From an uncultured Clostridia bacterium (lineage in GTDB: Bacteria > Bacillota > Clostridia > Lachnospirales > Anaerotignaceae), in NCBI GenBank assembly GCA_944384265.1, contig CALWSR010000003.1, positions 62,001 to 126,000 on the forward strand: 64,000 nucleotides of DNA. The letters run 5' to 3'. The notes under the pieces are model-generated. The model was not told the origin of the DNA. It saw only the letters and a list, made by a program, of their open reading frames with translations, and did no database searches. Each line of letters starts with the position of its first letter. Positions within the stretch are counted from its first letter, which is position 1. A program made the position numbers and the translations under genes. Shown here piece by piece: positions 47,568-56,424 of this stretch.

Positions 47568-47639
47568 TGACATAATGTCAATATAAATATTGACACAGTG
47601 TCAGAAATGTGCTATGGTATTTTTACTGACACAGTGTCA
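47568..47639 (+). promoter_or_regulatory. Promoter with three 13-bp palindromic operators
   Basis: TTGACA (47590-47595), 17-base spacer, TATGGT (47613-47618). Palindromes: TGACATAATGTCA (47568-47580), TGACACAGTGTCA (47591-47603, overlapping the -35) and TGACACAGTGTCA (47627-47639, just past the -10). The sites bracket the promoter, so a repressor should block it. The TetR protein encoded by the second gene is the obvious candidate. Confidence 0.82.
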
Positions 47640-47664
47640 GAATAGATAAAAGGAGTGAATGATT

Positions 47665-48213
47665 ATGAAAAAAAACATCGGCGCCCAGCTGGCATTATAC
47701 CCCACCCCCCTCACCATCATTGGTGCCATAAACGGCCCCAAGCCCACATGGACACTGGTTGCTCATGTGGGAATTATGGGACACAGCCATATATTGGTCA
47801 GCCTTGCAGCATCCCATTTTATCAATGGCTGCATCAAAAATACCCACAAGCTTTCTATCAGCATTGTAAATGAGCAAATGCTTCCACAGGCAGATTACAG
47901 CGGGGCTGTCAGCGGTGCAAAAGAGTCAAAAGCAGATTTGTTTTCTTGGCAGCTTGGGGAGGCTGGCACACCCATCATTGAAAAATCTCCCCTTACAATG
48001 GAATGTACCGTGGCAGACACATACAGCACTCCCGGCTTTGAAAACTTTATATGCACCATTGACAATACCTATGTAGAAGAAAAACACTTAAATGAAGCAG
48101 GGAAAATCAATTATCATTCTTTAAAGCCCGTATTGTTTGAATTTCCCACCTATGAATATTTAAAAACAGGCGATGTCATTGGCAAATGTCTGTCATTTCA
48201 AAATAAGGAGTGA
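47665..48213 (+). CDS. Flavin reductase-like (HpaC/DIM6-type) FMN-binding protein
   Basis: 182 residues; ATG 47665 is favoured by its spacing from AGGAG (ATG 47659 is too close). N-terminal split-barrel FMN-binding region: YPTPLTIIGAINGPKPTWTL. It likely binds FMN and acts as a flavin reductase or small redox protein. First gene behind the triple operator and 6 bases before the TetR gene. Confidence 0.85.
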   Translation: MKKNIGAQLALYPTPLTIIGAINGPKPTWTLVAHVGIMGHSHILVSLAASHFINGCIKNTHKLSISIVNEQMLPQADYSGAVSGAKESKADLFSWQLGEAGTPIIEKSPLTMECTVADTYSTPGFENFICTIDNTYVEEKHLNEAGKINYHSLKPVLFEFPTYEYLKTGDVIGKCLSFQNKE

Positions 48214-48219
48214 AGCCAT

Positions 48220-48843
48220 ATGCCAAAAGCATCCTCTGCACACACACAGGCAAGAAAAGAGGAAATTATAAACGCCTGTGCCAAGCTATATGAAACCATG
48301 GGCTTTCAAGAAATCACCATGAAGGAAATTGCCGCATTTACTTCCTTTACCCGTCCCTCCATTTATAACTATTTTCAAACAAAGGAGGAAATTTTTCTGG
48401 CTCTTTTGCAGCAGGAATATGAAATTTGGACACAGGATTTAAATGCCATTATGCCTTGCGGAAAAGAAAATCCCAGGCTGGAAGCGGCCCATAAAATTGC
48501 AGATACTCTGAAAAAAAGACAGGTGCTTTTAAGTCTGTTGTCCACAAACCTGTATGAAATGGAGCAAAACAGCCGTATGGAGCGTTTGATAGAGCTAAAA
48601 ATTGCTTATGGCGCTTCCATACAGGCTGTAAAAAACAGTCTAAAGCGGTTTTGTCCGGAGATGTCAGCACAGGAGCAGGAGGATTTTGTCTATTGCTTTT
48701 TTCCTCTTGTATATGGTATTTATCCCTATGCCGCTGTATCAGATATGCAAAAACAGGCAATGAAGCAGGCAAATATAACATATCCTTATATGTCTATCTA
48801 TGAAATTGCCTTTCTGGGCGCAAAAAAACTGTTGGGAGTGTGA
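48220..48843 (+). CDS. TetR/AcrR-family transcriptional regulator
   Basis: 207 residues. N-terminal helix-turn-helix at about 10-55: RKEEIINACAKLYETMGFQE, then ITMKEIAAFTSFTRPSIYNYF. The C-terminal ligand domain is helical. It is translated between the flavin-reductase-like gene and a second flavoprotein gene (3 bases away). The three TGACAC-type palindromes before the operon are its likely operators; the inducer is unknown, possibly an electrophile or quinone. Confidence 0.92.
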   Translation: MPKASSAHTQARKEEIINACAKLYETMGFQEITMKEIAAFTSFTRPSIYNYFQTKEEIFLALLQQEYEIWTQDLNAIMPCGKENPRLEAAHKIADTLKKRQVLLSLLSTNLYEMEQNSRMERLIELKIAYGASIQAVKNSLKRFCPEMSAQEQEDFVYCFFPLVYGIYPYAAVSDMQKQAMKQANITYPYMSIYEIAFLGAKKLLGV

Positions 48844-48846
48844 AAA

Positions 48847-49380
48847 ATGAAAATTGTAGTCATAGAGGGAAGCCCTCACAAAAAAGGTTCCACCAATCTG
48901 TTGGCAGAGCAGTTTATGCAAGGAGCCAAGGAAGCCGGCCACACCATAGAAGTATTGGATGCGGCACACATGGATATCCACCCCTGCATGGGCTGTGAAC
49001 ATTGTGGCATGGACGGAAATTGTGCATGGCAGGATGATGTATGGCAAATCCGTGATACTCTGCTTTCGGCAGATATGGCAGTTTTTGTCACACCTGTTTA
49101 TTACTTTGGTATGTCTGCCCAGCTAAAAATGGTAATTGACCGTTTTTACAGCTACACAATAAAGCTCTCTTGCAAAAAATTAAAAACAGCACTCATTGCA
49201 GCTGCCTGGGACAGTGATGAAGATGTGATGCCCTGTTTGAAAGCCCATTATCAAAAGCTGTGCCGTTATATGAATTTTCAGGACCAGGGTATGATACTGG
49301 CCACAGGCTGCGGCACACCGGCCGTTACAAAACACAGCGAATATATGAAAAAAGCATATGCCCTTGGAAAACACCTCTGA
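48847..49380 (+). CDS. NADPH-dependent FMN reductase/flavodoxin-family protein
   Basis: 177 residues. FMN phosphate loop EGSPHKKGSTNLLAE at the N-terminus; then CMGCEHCGMDGNC, a Cys-rich segment found in iron-sulfur flavoprotein-like members; and FVTPVYYFGMSAQLKMVIDRF, the isoalloxazine loop. It probably reduces quinones, nitro compounds or other acceptors. Third gene of the TetR operon. Confidence 0.88.
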   Translation: MKIVVIEGSPHKKGSTNLLAEQFMQGAKEAGHTIEVLDAAHMDIHPCMGCEHCGMDGNCAWQDDVWQIRDTLLSADMAVFVTPVYYFGMSAQLKMVIDRFYSYTIKLSCKKLKTALIAAAWDSDEDVMPCLKAHYQKLCRYMNFQDQGMILATGCGTPAVTKHSEYMKKAYALGKHL

Positions 49381-49544
49381 CATGAGCATGGTGCTTTGTA
49401 CAGCTGTAACAAACAGAGCCTGAAGCCTTCAGCTCATTTTGTTTCAATATGAAAATGGAGAAGACGTTTTTTATGAAGCAGCACCACAGCATTTTATTTT
49501 TTATGAAAACCACAAAATCAATGGCTATGAAAGGAGTATTTTTT

Positions 49545-50030
49545 ATGCATCAAAACATATTGGTTGCTTATTTTTCTGCAAGCGGTGAAACAGCAATGCT
49601 GGCAAAAACCATTGCCGCTGTTACAAATGGAACACTTTTTGAAATTCAGCCAAAAACAGCCTACACAGCTGCCGATTTAAACTGGAATGATACAAAAAGC
49701 CGCAGCTCCATTGAAATGAATGACAAAGCAAGCCGCCCTCCCATTGCAGCAAAAGTGGAAAACATGGAGCAGTATGACACTGTTTTTGTAGGCTTTCCAA
49801 TCTGGTGGTATGAGGCCCCTCGTATCATACAAACATTTTTGGAAAGCTATGATTTTTCCCACAAAACCGTTATTCCCTTTGCCACCTCCGGAGGCAGTGG
49901 TTTTGGCAAAACAGACAGCATTTTACAAAAATCCTGTTCTGCACAAACAAAATGGTGCTTTGGCAAACGCATGAGCAGCAGAGCCAGCCAAGCAGATGTT
50001 CAAAATTGGATAAAACAGTTAAATCTGTAA
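49545..50030 (+). CDS. Flavodoxin-like protein (cytosolic)
   Basis: 161 residues from ATG 49545 (AAAGGAG upstream); earlier in-frame ATGs lack a ribosome site. Phosphate loop FSASGETAMLA and isoalloxazine loop GFPIWWYEAPRI, both typical of the Flavodoxin_4 group. It has a close paralogue with a lipoprotein signal at 52064. The C-terminal part differs from the paralogue, ending in WIKQLNL. Confidence 0.9.
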   Translation: MHQNILVAYFSASGETAMLAKTIAAVTNGTLFEIQPKTAYTAADLNWNDTKSRSSIEMNDKASRPPIAAKVENMEQYDTVFVGFPIWWYEAPRIIQTFLESYDFSHKTVIPFATSGGSGFGKTDSILQKSCSAQTKWCFGKRMSSRASQADVQNWIKQLNL

Positions 50031-50199
50031 TACCATCACAGCAAAGCATGACAGCATTTTGCAAGGCCTTTTTCTATTTTTTATCAAAAAATAGTTGTCT
50101 GTCCATATCAAAGCAAATGTTGTCACCAGGATAATAAGCACAATAAAGGATAGTTTCATACATCACAAAATAAGAAAGCTCTGGAAAGGAGGAAGGAAA

Positions 50200-51144
50200 A
50201 TGGAAAAGAAAAAACCATTTCCAAAAATTGCATTGGGGGCATGGGCATGGGGAAATGACGGCACATTTGGCCAAAGCCACAGTGCAGAGGATATGAAAGC
50301 TGTATTTGAAGCCGCCATGAAAAAGGGCTTAAACCTTTGGGATACAGCATATGTTTACGGCATGGGTGCATCAGAAAAAACATTGGGCAGCTTTTTAAAG
50401 GGACTGCCCAGAGATTGTTATATGATTTCCGACAAATTTACGCCTCAATGTGCAGACAAAAACGACCCTGACCCAATTGGCCATATGCTGGAAAAGCAGT
50501 ATAATCTGCTGGGCATTCATGAAATGGATATCTATTGGATACATAATCCGGTAGATGCTCCACACTATATCAAAGCACTGGCAAAATATTTTGAAGGCAA
50601 AAAAAGGGTTCCTTTACTGGGGGTATCCAATCATAATATGGCACAAATCCAGGAGGCCCAAAAAATTTTAAAACAGCATGGTCTAAAGCTGTCTGCTGTG
50701 CAAAACCATTACAGCCTGCTTCACCGCCACTCAGAGCATTCCGGCATTTTGGATTATTGCAAAGAAAAGGGATTGTTGTTTTTTGCCTATATGGTTTTGG
50801 AGCAGGGAGCATTGTCTGGAAAATATAATACAAAGCATTTATTTCCCCAAGGAAGCGACAGAGCAAAGGCCTATCACAATATCCTGCCTAAGCTGGAGCC
50901 ATTGCTTCAGCAAATGGAGGAAATGGGCAAAGCAAAGGGGGCCTCTGTGGCACAGATTGCCACTGCATGGGCAATTTCAAAAAAAACTCTGCCCATCATT
51001 GGCGTAACCAATATCAAACATGTAGAGGATGCAGCCAAGTCCTGCCAAATTCATCTGGACGCCGCAGAAACAGAAGCATTGGAAGCACTTGCCAACAAAG
51101 CAGAGGTCAATACCACACGATATTGGGAAAAAGCAATGGAATAA
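50200..51144 (+). CDS. Aldo/keto reductase
   Basis: 314 residues from ATG 50200 (GGAGGAAGGAAA upstream). The catalytic tetrad is visible as Asp/Tyr in LWDTAYVYGMGASE, Lys in MISDKFTPQ and His in DIYWIHNP. A TIM-barrel NAD(P)H-dependent reductase of aldehydes or ketones. Located among flavoproteins and followed by a CMD-cupin gene, consistent with detoxification of reactive carbonyls (inference). Confidence 0.92.
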   Translation: MEKKKPFPKIALGAWAWGNDGTFGQSHSAEDMKAVFEAAMKKGLNLWDTAYVYGMGASEKTLGSFLKGLPRDCYMISDKFTPQCADKNDPDPIGHMLEKQYNLLGIHEMDIYWIHNPVDAPHYIKALAKYFEGKKRVPLLGVSNHNMAQIQEAQKILKQHGLKLSAVQNHYSLLHRHSEHSGILDYCKEKGLLFFAYMVLEQGALSGKYNTKHLFPQGSDRAKAYHNILPKLEPLLQQMEEMGKAKGASVAQIATAWAISKKTLPIIGVTNIKHVEDAAKSCQIHLDAAETEALEALANKAEVNTTRYWEKAME

Positions 51145-51181
51145 CAAAGGGCTTCAAAAATAATTTTAGGAGGTAAAAACA

Positions 51182-51934
51182 ATGGCAGTAAAACAAACAG
51201 CAGGAAGAAAGGAATTAGGCGAATTTGCACCAAAATTTGCACAGTTAAATGATGATGTATTGTTTGGAGAGGTATGGAGCCGGGAAGGCCAGCTTTCATT
51301 GCGTGACCGCAGCTTGGTGACAGTGGTTTGCCTGCTGTCAATGGGGCTTGTAGATACCTCCTTTCAATACCATTTGATGACAGCAAAGCAAAACGGCATT
51401 ACCAAAACAGAAATTGCAGAAATACTTACCCATGCCGCATTTTATGCCGGCTGGCCAAAGGCATGGGCTGCTTTTCGTATGGCAAAGGAGATATGGTCAG
51501 AAAAAACAGAAAACAATGCAAAGGCAGAGCATGAAAATGCAATGGTGTTTCCAATAGGCGTCCCCAATGAGGGATTTGCACAGTATTTTACAGGACAAAG
51601 CTATTTGGCCCCTCTTTCCACCTCTCAGGCAGGCATTTTTAATGTAACATTTGAGCCGGGATGCCGAAACAACTGGCACATCCATCATGCAGAGAAAGGA
51701 GGCGGACAAATATTGATTTGTGTTGCAGGACGGGGCTATTATCAGCAGGAGGGAGAAGCGGCACAGCAGCTTCTTCCGGGAGATGTGGTCAATATCCCCA
51801 CAGGTGTCAAGCATTGGCACGGAGCGGCACCAGACAGCTGGTTCTCCCATCTGGCAGTAGAGGTACCCGGAGAAAACACATCCAATCAGTGGCTGGAGCC
51901 TGTTACAGATGAAATCTATTCTCTTTTAAAATAA
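51182..51934 (+). CDS. Carboxymuconolactone decarboxylase-like/cupin fusion protein
   Basis: 250 residues. Residues about 30-115 are an AhpD/CMD-like helical domain (LSLRDRSLVTVVCLLSMGL, then HAAFYAGWPKAWAAF) but without the CxxC of AhpD. Residues about 150-235 form a cupin with metal ligands NNWHIHHAEKGG and VKHWHG. The fusion is known in Firmicutes; the substrate is not. Begins 37 bases after the aldo/keto reductase with AGGAGG, so probably the same operon. Confidence 0.9.
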   Translation: MAVKQTAGRKELGEFAPKFAQLNDDVLFGEVWSREGQLSLRDRSLVTVVCLLSMGLVDTSFQYHLMTAKQNGITKTEIAEILTHAAFYAGWPKAWAAFRMAKEIWSEKTENNAKAEHENAMVFPIGVPNEGFAQYFTGQSYLAPLSTSQAGIFNVTFEPGCRNNWHIHHAEKGGGQILICVAGRGYYQQEGEAAQQLLPGDVVNIPTGVKHWHGAAPDSWFSHLAVEVPGENTSNQWLEPVTDEIYSLLK

Positions 51935-52063
51935 TGAGGTGAGCAGGATTTCTGCTGGCGTCTTCTTTTCTAAAGGCACTCAGAAATGTCCCAAAATGTG
52001 GCATAACATTGCGTCAGCATTTTTTATCACCACATAAGCTTTTAAAACGAAGGAGGAAAGTAT

Positions 52064-52714
52064 ATGAAACAAATACAAAAAATAATGTCTTTTTTATGTA
52101 TATTTGCACTTTTCCTTTCCATGGCCGGCTGCAATACGGCACAAAGCTCTGCTGCAAATGAGGATACTGCTTTGGAGCAAACAGAAAAGGAAAACACATT
52201 GCAGACAGAGCCTGAAAATAAAAAGGTGCTGGTGGCTTATTTCTCCGCCACAGGAACCACAAAGGCCTTGGCTGAGTATGCTGCGGCTGCCATGGATGCT
52301 GATTTATACGAAATTGTGCCGCAGCAGCAATACACCTCTGAGGATTTAAACTATGGCAGTGATAACAGCCGCACCAGCATAGAAATGGGAGACCCTTCTG
52401 CCCGCCCTGCCATATCCGGCAGTGTAGAAAATATGGAGCAGTATGAAATCATTTTCATTGGTTATCCCATATGGTGGGGAGAGGCTCCCCGTATCATTTC
52501 CACATTTATGGAAAGCTATGATTTCAGTGGAAAAACCATTGTTCCCTTTTGCACCTCCGGCAGCAGTGACATTGGCTCTAGTGCCGCAAACCTCCATGGT
52601 TTGTGCGCAGAGGATGCTCTATGGCTGGATGGCGCACGCTTAAGCGGCAGCTTTACACAGGAGGATATGGCAGCATGGATTGACAGTCTGGGACTGGATA
52701 TACAAGCTCAATAA
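52064..52714 (+). CDS. Flavodoxin lipoprotein (surface-anchored flavodoxin paralogue)
   Basis: 216 residues. Lipoprotein signal with LSMAGC and lipidated Cys23, a short Glu/Thr-rich linker, then a complete flavodoxin domain: FSATGTTKALAEYAA and FIGYPIWWGEAPRI. It shares VENMEQY, APRII and ESYDFS with the cytosolic protein at 49545. The anchor suggests FMN electron transfer outside the membrane. Confidence 0.9.
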   Translation: MKQIQKIMSFLCIFALFLSMAGCNTAQSSAANEDTALEQTEKENTLQTEPENKKVLVAYFSATGTTKALAEYAAAAMDADLYEIVPQQQYTSEDLNYGSDNSRTSIEMGDPSARPAISGSVENMEQYEIIFIGYPIWWGEAPRIISTFMESYDFSGKTIVPFCTSGSSDIGSSAANLHGLCAEDALWLDGARLSGSFTQEDMAAWIDSLGLDIQAQ

Positions 52715-52845
52715 AAACAGCCATATATTGAAAATTTGTATCAAAAAGCCGGTGCAAAATCCACACCGGATATGAAAATTATTTTGCATTTTTATTTCTG
52801 CAATACTAAAAAACAAACAAAAAGCTGAAATTGTATTTTAATCAG
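52715..52845. other. Region after the flavodoxin lipoprotein gene
   Basis: Contains a short imperfect hairpin (CCGGTG with CACCGG near 52750-52772) that could be a weak terminator. No gene. Confidence 0.35.
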
Positions 52846-52935
52846 AACCACCGGCTAAGCCGGTGGTTTGCTCTGCCCCTAGCAGGGGCCACTGCCAGCT
52901 GCGCTTGTAAGCACGTTGAAAGTCCGCCAATCCCT
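52846..52935. mobile_element. Probable solitary end of an IS200/IS605-type element
   Basis: A perfect hairpin AACCACCGGC-TAA-GCCGGTGGTT (52846-52868) is followed by GCCCCT-AGC-AGGGGC (52875-52889) and by a conserved-looking tail with GCACGTTGAAAGTCCGCC. Subterminal hairpins of this type mark ends of IS200/IS605-family transposons and the linked guide-RNA region. No tnpA or tnpB frame is present nearby, so this is at most a remnant or a non-autonomous copy. Assignment is from memory of such ends. Confidence 0.45.
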
Positions 52936-53132
52936 CTGCTTTTTCATCATGCTTTCTGCTCATTTTGCAGTATTTTTCATCAACACAATACTTTTGTCAC
53001 AATACGGATAAAAGCATTGACACAATGCTTGACAAACAGCTGTTTTTTACTTTTATTTATATTTTTTCTCAATGATACTGCTGAGCATAAAACAGACAAA
53101 AATTGCTTTTACACCTTTTATGCAAATGTGTT
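52936..53132. other. Region between the IS-like end and hxlR
   Basis: No gene or clear terminator is seen; the hxlR transcript ends somewhere in this AT-rich stretch. Confidence 0.3.
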
Positions 53133-53459
53133 TTAACCATTTCTTTTTTTATATCCTTCTCCCCAATCCCACATGGCATCCAAAATTGGCTTTAAGCTTC
53201 TTCCCACTTCCGTAAGGCTGTATTCCACCCGTGGCGGCACCTCTGCATAAACACGACGGTTTACAAGCCCTTTTTCCTCCATATCCCGCAGCTGTGCTGT
53301 CAATACCTTTTGGGATACAGCACCAATGGATTTTTTTAATTCTCCAAATCGCTTTGTTCCCGGCAATAAATCCCGAAGAATCAGCACCTTCCATTTATCT
53401 CCTATGAGCATCAATGTGGTTTCCACCGGGCAAATGGGCAGTTGCTTTGCACTCTGCAT
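53133..53459 (-). CDS. HxlR-family transcriptional regulator
   Basis: 108 residues. The winged-helix domain is complete: CPVETTLMLIGDKWKVLILRD, then the recognition region RFGELKKSIGAVSQKVLTAQ and the wing YAEVPPRVEYSLTE. Members respond to aldehydes, quinones or disulfide stress. ATG after AAGGAGAG. Transcribed opposite to the flavodoxin genes; the target genes are unknown. Confidence 0.93.
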   Translation of the reverse strand: MQSAKQLPICPVETTLMLIGDKWKVLILRDLLPGTKRFGELKKSIGAVSQKVLTAQLRDMEEKGLVNRRVYAEVPPRVEYSLTEVGRSLKPILDAMWDWGEGYKKRNG

Positions 53460-53493
53460 GACAATCTCTCCTTTTTTATCCTTTCAAATGGAC

Positions 53494-53570
53494 GGTTACA
53501 ATACAAAAAGCTGTTTACCATACAAAACATCTCATAATGTCATTATAGCATTTTGGTATGCAAAACACAA
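53494..53570 (-). promoter_or_regulatory. hxlR promoter with direct repeats
   Basis: On the minus strand TTGTGT (53565-53570) and TATAAT (53542-53547) are spaced by 17 bases. Downstream are two direct repeats, TTTTGTATGGTAAAC (53513-53527) and TTTTGTATTGTAACC (53494-53508), 19 bases apart, which are candidate autoregulatory sites. Confidence 0.65.
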
Positions 53571-54596
53571 TTTTATATGCTTTTCATTTATTTTCAAAAA
53601 TTTTTTGAAAAAAACATACAAAATACACAATAGTTTCATTTTGGTAACTATATTACATAATTGTGCTTACTTTACATCAGAAACCCACTGAAATATAATG
53701 TACACAAAAGTAAATCAGAGCGGCCGCTCTATTACTTTCTAAAGAAACATATATACATCTCTTTTTAAAGGACCTTTGTCCATAGCAGAAATGCAATAAC
53801 AAACCAATGTTCACAAATAAAATCATTTATATTCAAAATATTGCATTTCCTTCAATCTATATATGCTTTTGTTAGGCAGATTGCTGTTGTATTTATGAAA
53901 GCAATCTGAAAAAGGCCCTTGGCCATACCAAAAAAAGAATTGCATGAAAATGATATACAGCACAATCCAGCCCATAACACAGGAGAAGCAGTCTTCATTG
54001 ACTGTGTTGTCTATTCGGCTTTTGAAGAAATGCCCACTACTGTAAAAATATTTGTGCTTTTCAATTATATGACTATATATTTTTGCAGACAGCTTACAGG
54101 GCAAACCGGTGGCATTTTCCCTTGCACCAATGGGAAGAAATTACCAAATGTCAGTATACCAAATCCATATGGACATACACAGATGGACGCTGGGATGGAA
54201 AAAAAAGGGAAGAAAACCCCAAGCCGGTTGAAAGCTTTTTTTATGATGTAATCATCCCCATAAGGCTGTAAAGTATTTTCAAGGAGATAGCTATATTCAA
54301 TCTGCCATTGCTGACGGTGTTTCTAGATTGAATGCTGCACTTACTGCATTATCTAGGAAAGGAATTGAAATGATTTAGGACAAAAGCCATATGCCTTTGG
54401 TACAGCCCAATTTTAGTCAGTAAAGGTACCTATGGCAGATAGAAAAGGGAAAAATTTTCAAGCATTGGGATGTAAGAAAAACCATTGCTGACCCATTCAC
54501 ATGACAGTATGAAAAAGGCAGCTTTCATTGCCAAACAGAATCACAAAGCAACTGCTTTACTGACAAAACAATAAAAATATAAAAAACAATACAGGA
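53571..54596. other. Region with an odd palindrome and possible decayed coding DNA
   Basis: About 1 kb. At 53707-53737 an inverted repeat AAAGTAA...TTACTTT encloses the 14-bp palindrome AGAGCGGCCGCTCT, which is strikingly G/C-rich for its surroundings. From 54083 to about 54378, two reading frames in succession (WHFPLHQWEEIT to FFYDVIIPIRL, then KYFQGDSYIQSAIADGVSRL to KGIEMI) read like coding sequence broken by a frameshift. I do not recognise the protein. Confidence 0.3.
54083..54378 (+). pseudogene. Possible gene remnant, frameshifted, unknown product
   Basis: The first part reads WHFPLHQWEEITKCQYTKSI, then WTYTDGRWDGKKREEN, and stops near 54268. The next segment, in another frame from 54271, reads KYFQGDSYIQSAIADGVSRL and ends KGIEMI with a stop at 54376-54378. 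Amino-acid use looks more natural than in chance frames here, but there is no start, no ribosome site and no recognised family. Confidence 0.25.
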
Positions 54597-54606
54597 GGTA
54601 TGTGTT

Positions 54607-55008
54607 ATGAATGAAGTAATAAAATTTTTGCAGCAAAATCCCGTACAGTATCTTGCCACTGTGGGCCGTGATGGAAAGGCAAAATGCCGTCCATTCATGT
54701 TTGCCGGAGAATTGGAGGGCAAGCTGTGGTTTTGCACCAATCACACCAAGGATGTTTACAAGGATATGCAGGCCAATCCAAACATTGAAATTTCCGTTTC
54801 CAGCTCTGACTATGCCTGGATTCGCCTCAGCGGTCAGAGCGTATTTGAAGATAACATGGCCGCCAAAGAAATGTGTATTCAAAATCCCATTGTCAAGGGA
54901 CAATATAAAGAGGCATCCAATCCTATTTTTGAGGTATTCTATCTCAAAAATGCCCATGCTGTGATTGCCGATTTTTCCGGCAATCCTCCTTCAGAATACA
55001 CACTATAA
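54607..55008 (+). CDS. Pyridoxamine 5'-phosphate oxidase-fold (PNPOx-like) flavoprotein
   Basis: 133 residues. Split-barrel FMN-binding fold with LQQNPVQYLATVGRDGKAKC, RPFMFAGELEGKLWFCTNHT and IEISVSSSDYAWIRLSGQ. The family uses FMN or F420 and includes nitroreductase-like and stress proteins; true PNPOx activity is unlikely at this size. ATG after AGGAGG. Stands alone downstream of degenerate DNA; another FMN protein in this flavoprotein-rich region. Confidence 0.9.
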   Translation: MNEVIKFLQQNPVQYLATVGRDGKAKCRPFMFAGELEGKLWFCTNHTKDVYKDMQANPNIEISVSSSDYAWIRLSGQSVFEDNMAAKEMCIQNPIVKGQYKEASNPIFEVFYLKNAHAVIADFSGNPPSEYTL

Positions 55009-56288
55009 ACAGAGCCTTTGCAATAAAATACAAAGGCTTTGCAAGCAGCTCCCAAAACCACAGCATGGCATGGAAAAAATTGTATATGACAGCGCAGAAG
55101 GAATATGTATGCTCCATTTTTATCATATGGCAGCCGGCATGGAAAAAACCATTTCAAAACAGCTTAAATAACAGCCCATTTTCTGTCTATACTGTGGCTG
55201 CTTTTTGAAAACAAATTGACAGCTTATACCTTTTTACTGCTTTGGTGTGCTGCCGCCTTACAGAATTTTTTGTAAATGGCTCTCTTTCTTTTGAAAGCAC
55301 AGTCAAGCAAAACCATATTGAAATGGAAAATGACTTTTTTATCATTTTGAAAATATGGATTTATCTGTTTTGCAAAACAAAAAACACAATTCTTTTTCTC
55401 TGATGTCCCATGCTGCAATGAAAGACATTGCAGTATGGCACAGAGATTTTGATTGCCACAGGAAGCATAAACAGCTTAACCCATTCCTTTTTGTCATTTG
55501 TATGGCTTCATGGGAAGTAGGCTCATTTAGCATAGAGGGGCGGTATTTTGCCATTTCATTTTTACTGCTGCTGCATTGATACCACATGGACAAGACAGTG
55601 GATACATCCATAAAAGTATGATATCAATGTCTGCTTTATCCATGCCAGGTCTAGGCAGGAAGCTTGTCTGTCACCTCAACCCCTCAGAAGCTTCAAATTC
55701 ATAAATGCACTTCATTATTCCCCACATTTTCCAAGCTATCCTTCCTTTTGTGGATATCAGAAATATCTTTTTGCCATTTTTCATTTGTGGTAAAAATGCA
55801 GTCATAGCTGCCGTTGACATACCTTTTGTTTATAACCATTTTTATTACTCCTTTCGAATTTTTTGGAAGCTTTCAACAAAACCTTTAAAGCTTGGTATAA
55901 AACGAAAAAGGGATTTCATTCCTTTGCTTCTGCTTTAGATTGCATTACAAATTTCTTGTTTTACTACAATTTTATACATAACCATTCTTTTTTATACAAT
56001 TTTACATCTGCTTCTGTCGCTGGTGTTTCCTATACAGAGGAACAACGAAAACATTGATTTTTCTTCTAAAAAGCTTCTGAAGTCAGCTTCTTTTTTGTAT
56101 GCTTATTTTTTTGTTGTATTTTTAATCCGTATTTTTGTATTTCCTTTTTCATATTAACATAACACATCCCATTTTTTCCCATTCCCCCTAAATATATTCT
56201 GCTGTTTGCATATCACATGATTCTGTCAGCTGAGGAATGATACTGCCTTTTTCATTTACACTTTGTTTGCTAATTTCTTTTTTATCAT
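55009..56288. other. Gene-poor region between the PNPOx-like gene and the defence locus
   Basis: About 1.3 kb, AT-rich. Only short frames without ribosome sites are present. No tRNA, integrase or attachment site was recognised. Confidence 0.5.
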
Positions 56289-56334
56289 AAAAAAATACCC
56301 TTCTATGCTTGTGTTGTATAATAGAAGGATATTT
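56289..56334 (-). terminator. Rho-independent terminator of the rdrA-rdrB operon
   Basis: A 14-bp stem with one mismatch (AAATATCCTTCTAT on the minus strand, paired with ATAGAAGGGTATTT) and a 14-base loop, followed by a T run. It lies about 90 bases beyond the rdrB stop. Confidence 0.8.
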
Positions 56335-56424
56335 TTATTTCTTTACAAAAAAATTTTGCAATACCAAATAGAAGTCCATTCCTATTTACAGTATGTTGAT
56401 ACCGCTTTACCGGCTAGGCATAAA

